This document shows, piece by piece, positions 58,085 to 64,000 of a stretch of DNA of 64,000 nucleotides. Each line of letters starts with the position of its first letter. The stretch's first letter is position 1. This DNA is from Anastrepha obliqua (taxonomy: Eukaryota > Arthropoda > Insecta > Diptera > Tephritidae), in NCBI RefSeq assembly GCF_027943255.1, contig NC_072896.1, positions 39,148,501 to 39,212,500 on the forward strand, in the 5' to 3' direction. Both the position numbers and the translations under genes were made by a program. Below the pieces are notes generated by a model. That model did not search any database. It worked only from the letters and a program-made list of their open reading frames with translations, and was not told the DNA's origin.

Positions 58085-59505
58085 GCATTGTTCAACAAGT
58101 TTTGCGGTTCGATAAGAGAGGGCGTTGCTACCAGCCAACATATTTTTTCGTTATGTTGGTACACTCTTCATATGAAGGTAAGTGAAGTTTCATTTCAATC
58201 TGTCAATTAATTCTTTGGTTGCAAGACGTTTAGTATCGGCGTGTCTCAAGTATCGTGAGGTGATTGAGTTTTTTTTGGAAGGTTTAAATGCAAAGGAAAT
58301 TTTTTGGAGTTTTCAAAGGATTTGCCACCAACAATTAGCACAATAGAAAGGTGCTTTGCTGAACAGGATCGTATAAGCCTTGAAAACGATCCACGTCAAG
58401 GACGTCCAAAAACAGCAACCACACCAGAAATCGTAGAAAAAATTCAGGATATCGTATTGGAAAATCGTCGAGTGAGTGAAAGAGATTTAGTAGAAGTCCC
58501 TAGGCAATGCACTCAGTACTTTGACTGAATATTTGGGTTTCAGAAAGCTGCGTGCACAGTGAGCACCCCATTCGCTAACAATGAAACAAAATTAAATTCC
58601 AATGCGACATTTTCAGCAACAGTTAGAGCAATTTCGAAATGATGAAGTGGATTTATGCATCGATTCCTCACTATGGATGATAGTTGGGTCCATCATCATG
58701 AATCATCAATCAAAACAAGAGGCTAAAGAGTGCTGTGAACCTGGTTCTTCGGCTCCGAAACGAGTTCGTGCCCAGAAATGGTCCAAGAAGGTATTAGCAT
58801 CAGTTTTTTTGGATGCGAAAGGAGCCTTGTTTGTGGATTATCTGCAAACTGGTAAAACAATAAATTCTGAATATTATTGTAAAGGCGGCCGCCGTAGCCA
58901 AATGGGTTGGTGCGTGATTACCATTCGTAATTCACAGAGAGATCGTTGGTTCGAATCTCGGTGAAAGCAAAATTAATAAAAACATTTTTCTAATAGCGGT
59001 CGCCCCTCGGCAGGCAATGGCAAACCTCCGAGAAAAGCTCCTCATAAAAATATCTGCCGTTCGGAGACGGCTTGCTTGAAACTGTAGGTCCCTCCATTTG
59101 TGGAACAACATCAACACGCACACCACAAATAAGAGGAGGAGCTCGGCCAAGCACCTAACAGAAGTGTACGTGCCAATTATTTATTTATTTATTTATTATT
59201 GTAACCATTTAGACCAGCTGAAAGTAAAAATTCGTGCAAAGGATCCAAGTTTGAAATGTTGGGACAACCATCCTTAAATAATTCAAGCGTGGAAAGCGTT
59301 TTTCATCAAATGATGAGGTCACAAAGCTGTGGAAGCGTAGTTTGCAGCCCTTCTCACTCAAGGAGGGAATTCATAATGTGAAATCTCGTTGGAACAAGTG
59401 TATTGATGTGCAGGGAGACTCTGCTGAACAGTGAAGTGTATTAATATACAAACCATAAAATTGTATTTTCTTATCGAACCGCAAAACTTATTGAACAACC
59501 TAGTA
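58085..59505 (+). mobile_element. mariner-like element, split by a SINE
   Basis: The inverted repeats TTGTTCAACAAGTTTTGCGG (about 58089) and, in complement, TTGTTCAATAAGTTTTGCGG (about 59498) bound it. The forward frames hold ENDPRQGRPKTATTPEIVEK, QSKQEAKECCEPGSSAPKR and KKVLASVFLDAKGALFVDYL, then GKTINSEYYC, where the SINE interrupts. The remainder (CNHLDQLKVKI) follows from 59199. The second and third catalytic regions are deleted after it. Confidence 0.8.
58883..59193 (+). mobile_element. tRNA-derived SINE (family A) with 11-bp target duplication
   Basis: TATTATTGTAA lies at 58872-58882 and 59194-59204. The copy has the head GCGGCCGCCGTAGCCAAATG, B box GGTTCGAATCTC and 3' end GTGTACGTGCCAATTA followed by TTTA repeats. 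About 10 bases of the body around 59031 are missing. Confidence 0.9.
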
Positions 59506-59846
59506 TAAAATCTGTAGGAAAAGTATCGAAACTGCAAAGATTTTTCTATGGCACTTTACAATCAGTTAACCAATAAAGGAACGAGCAGTCGATTTTAGCC
59601 GAAAGGATGTCGCGAATAAATAAAGACGCCAAAAGAGATCGGCTGTTATTTAATGATAATAAGCAAATTAATTGGTAACTAGAATTATAAGAAGGAATCG
59701 TTTCAGAGAGATTTAAGGTATGCAAAGCAAAACGTAGGCATATTTTCTGCTGTCTCTTCAATTGATTTATATGAACAGCGTGATACGGTCTCCATATAAC
59801 AGCAGTATACTTCAATTTCGACCGAATAAATGAAAAGAATAGAATT

Positions 59847-60795
59847 TTGAGTGCACACCAAACTCTTTTTTTACACGATATTTTTTTTTATGAAAGTGGT
59901 AAAAATGCAACAACTGCTGCTGCAGAAATAAACACTGTGCACGGAGAAGATACCGTGAGTGTAAGGACTGCGCAAAGGTGGTTTTCAAAATTCCGAAGTG
60001 GTAACTGCGACGTGGAGGATGCCCCGCGCGCTGGTCGTCCTGACTGCGACGTCTTTAACTCCAACGCCTTGCTCGAACTCGTGGAAGCTGAGCCAAATTT
60101 CACAGTCGATATGATAGCTCAGAGGTTAAATTCATCGCATGGAACAGTTCACAGGCATCTGGTTCAGTTGGGAAAGGTTTCAAAACTGGGAAAACGGGCT
60201 TGAAAAGGAAAGTTGAAACGGCTTGAAAATGAAAGTTTTTTGAACCGTATCGTTACTGGCGATGAAAAATGGGTCCTTTACAATAATCCTGTTCGCAAAC
60301 GTCAATGGTTAGATAAAGATGAAGCACCAGAACTGACCCCTAGAGATGGCCTTCACCCCAAGAAGATTCTCCTGTCTATTTGGTATCCCACCTATGTCCG
60401 GTATTTTTTATTATGAACTTCTGGAACCAAACCAGACGATAACTGTCAATTATTATTCCCATCAGTTATCAAACCTGAATGAGGCACTTAAAAAAATCGA
60501 CCGTCTTTAGTGAATAGACGCAAACTTTTGTTCACCACCACAACGCAAGACCTCATACCGCAAGGCAAACATTAGGCAAGCTGAAGGAGCTCGGATGGTA
60601 GCTAATGCCGCATTCACCATATTCTCCGGATATTGCACCTTGTGATTATCACCTTTTCCATGGACTTCAATCCCATATAAGTAACTAGAACTACTCCTCA
60701 AAAGAAGCTATAAAAAGGGATATCGAAGCGAGCCAAAATTCCAAGGACAAACAATTTTTTGAGCAGAGAATTAAACATTTGCCTAAATGTTGATG
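59847..60795 (+). mobile_element. cecropia-type mariner transposase, decayed
   Basis: The frame from 59847 gives VRTAQRWFSKFRSGNCDVED, RLNSSHGTVHRHLVQLGKVS and, from about 60213, ESFLNRIVTGDEKWVLYNNP (first Asp), LHPKKILLSIWY. Later frames give HHHNARPHTARQTLGKLKEL near 60535, where the second catalytic Asp is His, and SPDIAPCDYHLFHGLQ near 60630. Several frameshifts; terminal repeats not placed. Confidence 0.75.
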
Positions 60796-60889
60796 ATTAA
60801 TGATTAATAAATATCTTAAACATCGTTTTTATTAATTTTAAAACCACCTTTAAAAAACACACGAACTTATGGACTGAACTTATATATTC

Positions 60890-62143
60890 ACAAAATTCAA
60901 AATTCAAGTTTATTCCTCAAAAGTTATATCATCGTTTCAAAGTATTTCCCATGAACTGCAACGCACATATGCCAGCGTAATCCCCTTGAGATATTATGCA
61001 CTTGTGCCAACGTTTTTTCTAATCTTCGAAGCGTTTCACAAAATCTTTTTTTTTTTTTATCTTGTTCAGCTCCTCCTTCGATGCCGTCATTATCTCGTCA
61101 ATCGAAGCGTAGCGTCATCCTTTAATGGGCCTCTTCGGTTTCGGGAACAAGAAAAAGTCACAGGGGCCAGATCTGGGGAACACGGTGGCTGTTGCATCAT
61201 AAGTGTGTTGTTTTTTGGCCAAAACGTCGCGCACAAGCAACGATGTGTGAGCAGGGGTGTTATCGTGATGCAAGAGCCAATTTTTGTTTTTCCACAAATG
61301 TTGGTGTTTCTGGCGGATTGCTTTGCACAAATTGTGCAGATTGTGCATAACTTGCAGATAATATTCCTTATTGACCGTTTTACCCTGTAGCAAGAACTCA
61401 TGATGCACAACGCCCCTGCAATCGAAGAAAACGGTAAGCAAAACTTTTACATTCGACCGAACTTGGCGCGCTTGGTTCGTGCGGCTGCTTCCATTGAGAT
61501 GACTAAGCTTTGGTTTCCACGTCGTAACCATAAACCTACGATTCGTCACCAGTTATGATCCTCCAGAGCAAATTTGGGTCGTCGCGGTTAGAGTCCAACA
61601 TCTCATTAGCAATGTTCATGCGATGCTGCTTTTGGTCGAAATTGAGCAGTTTTGGTACGAATTTTGCGACGACCTGTCTCATGACCAAATCATTGAAATC
61701 ATTTTCTTCACTTCATCAATTTTTTCGTGTGTTGTTGAAGTGCTCGGACGTCCGGCACGCTTTTCACGCTTTTCGTCGTTCACATCTTCTCGGCCTTCTG
61801 AGAACATTTTGTACCACCGATAAACGTTGTTTTGGTCCAAAGTAGCTTCTCCGTATGACACAGTCAACATTCGGAATGCATCCGCGCACTTCATTTCGTT
61901 TTTCACACAAAATTTTAAACAGGTTCGTTGATCCATCTTTTTTAAATAGTTAAAAATCGAGGACGAGCCGAAACACGTGCAATCAAAGCAGCTGTCAACA
62001 ATTAACTGTACATTCAAAATGGCCGAACTCGTCGGCATGAGTGAGGGACATGAGTACCAATATATCGCCACAAAAAAAATCAAAATTCGAATATACGTAA
62101 CCTGCGAAAATTCAAAATTCGCGATACTTTTTGAACACATCTA
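60890..62143 (-). mobile_element. mariner-like element, decayed
   Basis: The minus strand begins MDQRTCLKFCVKNEMKCADA near 61936, then EATLDQNNVYRWYKMFSEGR. After frameshifts it reads ARQVRSNVKVLLTVFFDCRG, KNWLLHHDNTPAHTSLLVRD (second Asp) and SGPCDFFLFPKPKRP (third Asp). The AAAATTCAAAATTC motif occurs near both ends and may mark the terminal repeats. Confidence 0.75.
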
Positions 62144-62933
62144 ATCGAGGATGTATTTTGATCTACCTAATACATATTACAAGCTAGTTGCTCTTAGCTA
62201 GTTTTCTCTTATGATTATTTTGGTATTTAAATAATAAAAGATTAATGGTTCTTTATATAAAAAAGGAGTTTAAATTCACTAATTTTATAGCAAATTTGAG
62301 AACGCAAATCAATGTAAATGTATGATTTGAAAGTTCTTCACGACCATAAATGCATACCGAGAGGCAATTATTTTTTTTCGTACACAAACACAACTTTCAT
62401 CTCATATACTTTCTATAAATGTATCTGTACTGGTTCGGAAAATCCTTGAGTCTTACAGTATTGATATGCACTTAGCTCCTCTGCGCTTAAAAGTTTGTTT
62501 TTTAATTTTTAAAGAAGTGTTCGCTGCAAATGTATGCGCAACATAAATTTATATCGCCAACATAAAAACAAAAACCTAAATAAAAGTCAATTTATATTTA
62601 CGAGTGCCTAACTACGGAAAAATGAACAATGGTGGCTGAAAAGGACATAATTGATTTTCAAAATCTTCTTCATGATGATCTATAGCAGGGGTGGCCAAAC
62701 TCCTTGACAGTTCGAGCCGTTTTCCAAAAGTTGAAATTTTTCTCGAGCCACAATTAAATACGTATTTAAAAGGTATACAAAAAAGGTATCAAACGTTTAT
62801 TTTACAGATATTATTTTGTATTTATTAACAACATATAAATAAAAGTATGCATATTGTATTGACTTACACTTTTCTTCTACTTACGTTGTTCCGCATATTG
62901 GAGTAATTCGACAAGCAGCTTTTTTTAACTCAA
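62144..62933. other. AT-rich spacer
   Basis: No gene or recognised element. Confidence 0.45.
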
Positions 62934-63817
62934 TATAAAGGGTGGTTAAATTTTAAGGGCCAATATTGAATGTGACCTATACCCAACCTCAAGCTTTTCT
63001 GCATTTCATTTGACATTTTTCAATTTCAGACAAACTTAATTTGAACCATGGAAAGATACACAATCGAGCAACGCGTTAAAGTTATTCAGGCTTATTATGA
63101 AAATGGGCGTTCAAATCAAAATGCATATCGCGCTCTTCATCTTCAGTGATGAGGCACATTTTCACCTCAGTGATAGTCCAAGAGTGATTGCCGAAAAACC
63201 AGTGTACCCACAAAGAGTGACTGTTTGGTGTGGTTTATGGGCCGGCGGCATCATTGGGCCGTATATTTTCCAAAATGAGGCCGGTCAGGCAGTTACTGTG
63301 AATAGTGTTCGCTATCGTGAGATGATAACGAACTTTTTATGTCCCGAATGGGAAGATATGGATGTGGACGATATGTGGTTTCAACAGGACGGTGCCACTT
63401 GTCACACAGCTAACGGATGGCTCTTTTGCGCGAAAAATTTGATGGCCGAATAATCTCACGTCGCGGCGATGTCAATTGGCCGCCAAAATCATGTGATTTG
63501 ACACCGTTGGACTTCTTTCTTTGGAGTAATTTGAAAGAAAAGGTATACGTCGACAAGCCAGCAACAATTCAAGAGCTAAAGGATTGGATAATTCGGCACA
63601 TTAACGGCATAGAACCTCAATTATGCCTCAGCGTCATTGAAAATTTGGATGGAGGTGTACCGCCGAGGCCGCGGCGGCCATTTTACCGATATTTTGTTCT
63701 ATGCATAATTGAGCTATACCAATATTATCATAATAAAGAGAAATAATAATTATTTCCTAAAAAATTGTGTTTTATTCAAAATCAACACCGGCCCTTGAAA
63801 CTTAACCACCCTTTATA
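62934..63817 (+). mobile_element. DD41D (rosa-type) mariner, internally deleted
   Basis: TATAAAGGGTGGTTAAATTTTA (first 20 matched) and the complement of TTAACCACCCTTTATA are inverted repeats. MERYTIEQRVKVIQAYYENG starts at 63049. A deletion then joins it to FIFSDEAHFHLSDSPRVIAE (first Asp), MWFQQDGATCHTAN (second) and, after a small frameshift near 63414, CDLTPLDFFLWSNLKEKVYV (third). The catalytic triad is present but the DNA-binding domain is mostly gone. Confidence 0.85.
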
Positions 63818-64000
63818 AGAGCACAAAAAAACTATAACGAGAGGAAGAAAATTAAAGAAACAACCGCATGCTTAATGCCTCAATCGTTTTTATATAAAAG
63901 CTTTAATTTACCTTAAGCTTTCATTTACTAGAAAAATTAGGTAGCTATTGAATTGTCAGCAAATATTGAGCATTTGCTTAATCGATTAGTACGAGTATTA

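Noticed and set aside
1..64000. CRISPR arrays, operons, riboswitches
   Set aside because: Repeats here are transposons and microsatellites; the genome is that of an insect.

Overview
This is nuclear DNA of a higher fly (Diptera, Cyclorrhapha), most likely a tephritid-type fruit fly. The evidence is two split host genes with short canonical GT-AG introns, AT-rich intergenic DNA, and a dense load of insect transposons. Many of these are mariner-like, including rosa-type elements with DD41D catalytic spacing. The species is an inference; the fly assignment is firm. There are no bacterial features such as operons, Shine-Dalgarno sites or CRISPR arrays.

There are two host genes, both on the minus strand. 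(1) shuttle craft (stc), the NFX1-family zinc-finger gene, occupies 1-4364 as three exons and runs off the left edge. (2) A tyramine/dopamine beta-hydroxylase gene (Tbh) lies at 13746-31152, with seven exons recovered. All its copper ligands are visible, and only the N-terminal exon(s) with the signal peptide are missing. The exons join in phase, and each junction was checked by reading the codons across it.

Everything else that can be recognised is mobile DNA or its relics. Layout: 4.4-6.0 kb, upstream of stc; 6.0-6.5 kb, tandem tRNA-like SINE; 7.0-12.0 kb, Harbinger, pogo/Tigger, a MITE, a long RNase H-bearing LINE and a SINE; 14-31 kb, Tbh introns holding RTE-like, jockey and RNase H LINEs, SINEs, two mariner-type elements and an odd protein family of unknown function; 31.9-33.4 kb, a Tc1 element with a probable 51-bp intron; 34-46.6 kb, nested mariners, LINEs and SINEs, a piggyBac-type MITE and a DD41D/Tc1 chimera; 47-64 kb, LINE 3' ends and a run of mariners from several lineages.

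The most interesting signals are these. A tRNA-derived SINE family has a 3' end matching the 3' end of the RTE-like LINE in the same window, which suggests a LINE-SINE partnership. Several insertions carry clean 11-13 bp target duplications that order the events. RNase H LINE copies end in the arthropod telomere-type repeat. One reading frame fuses a DD41D mariner to a Tc1 C-terminus. A broken copy of an unexplained Cys-rich protein family is also present. No intact autonomous element was seen.
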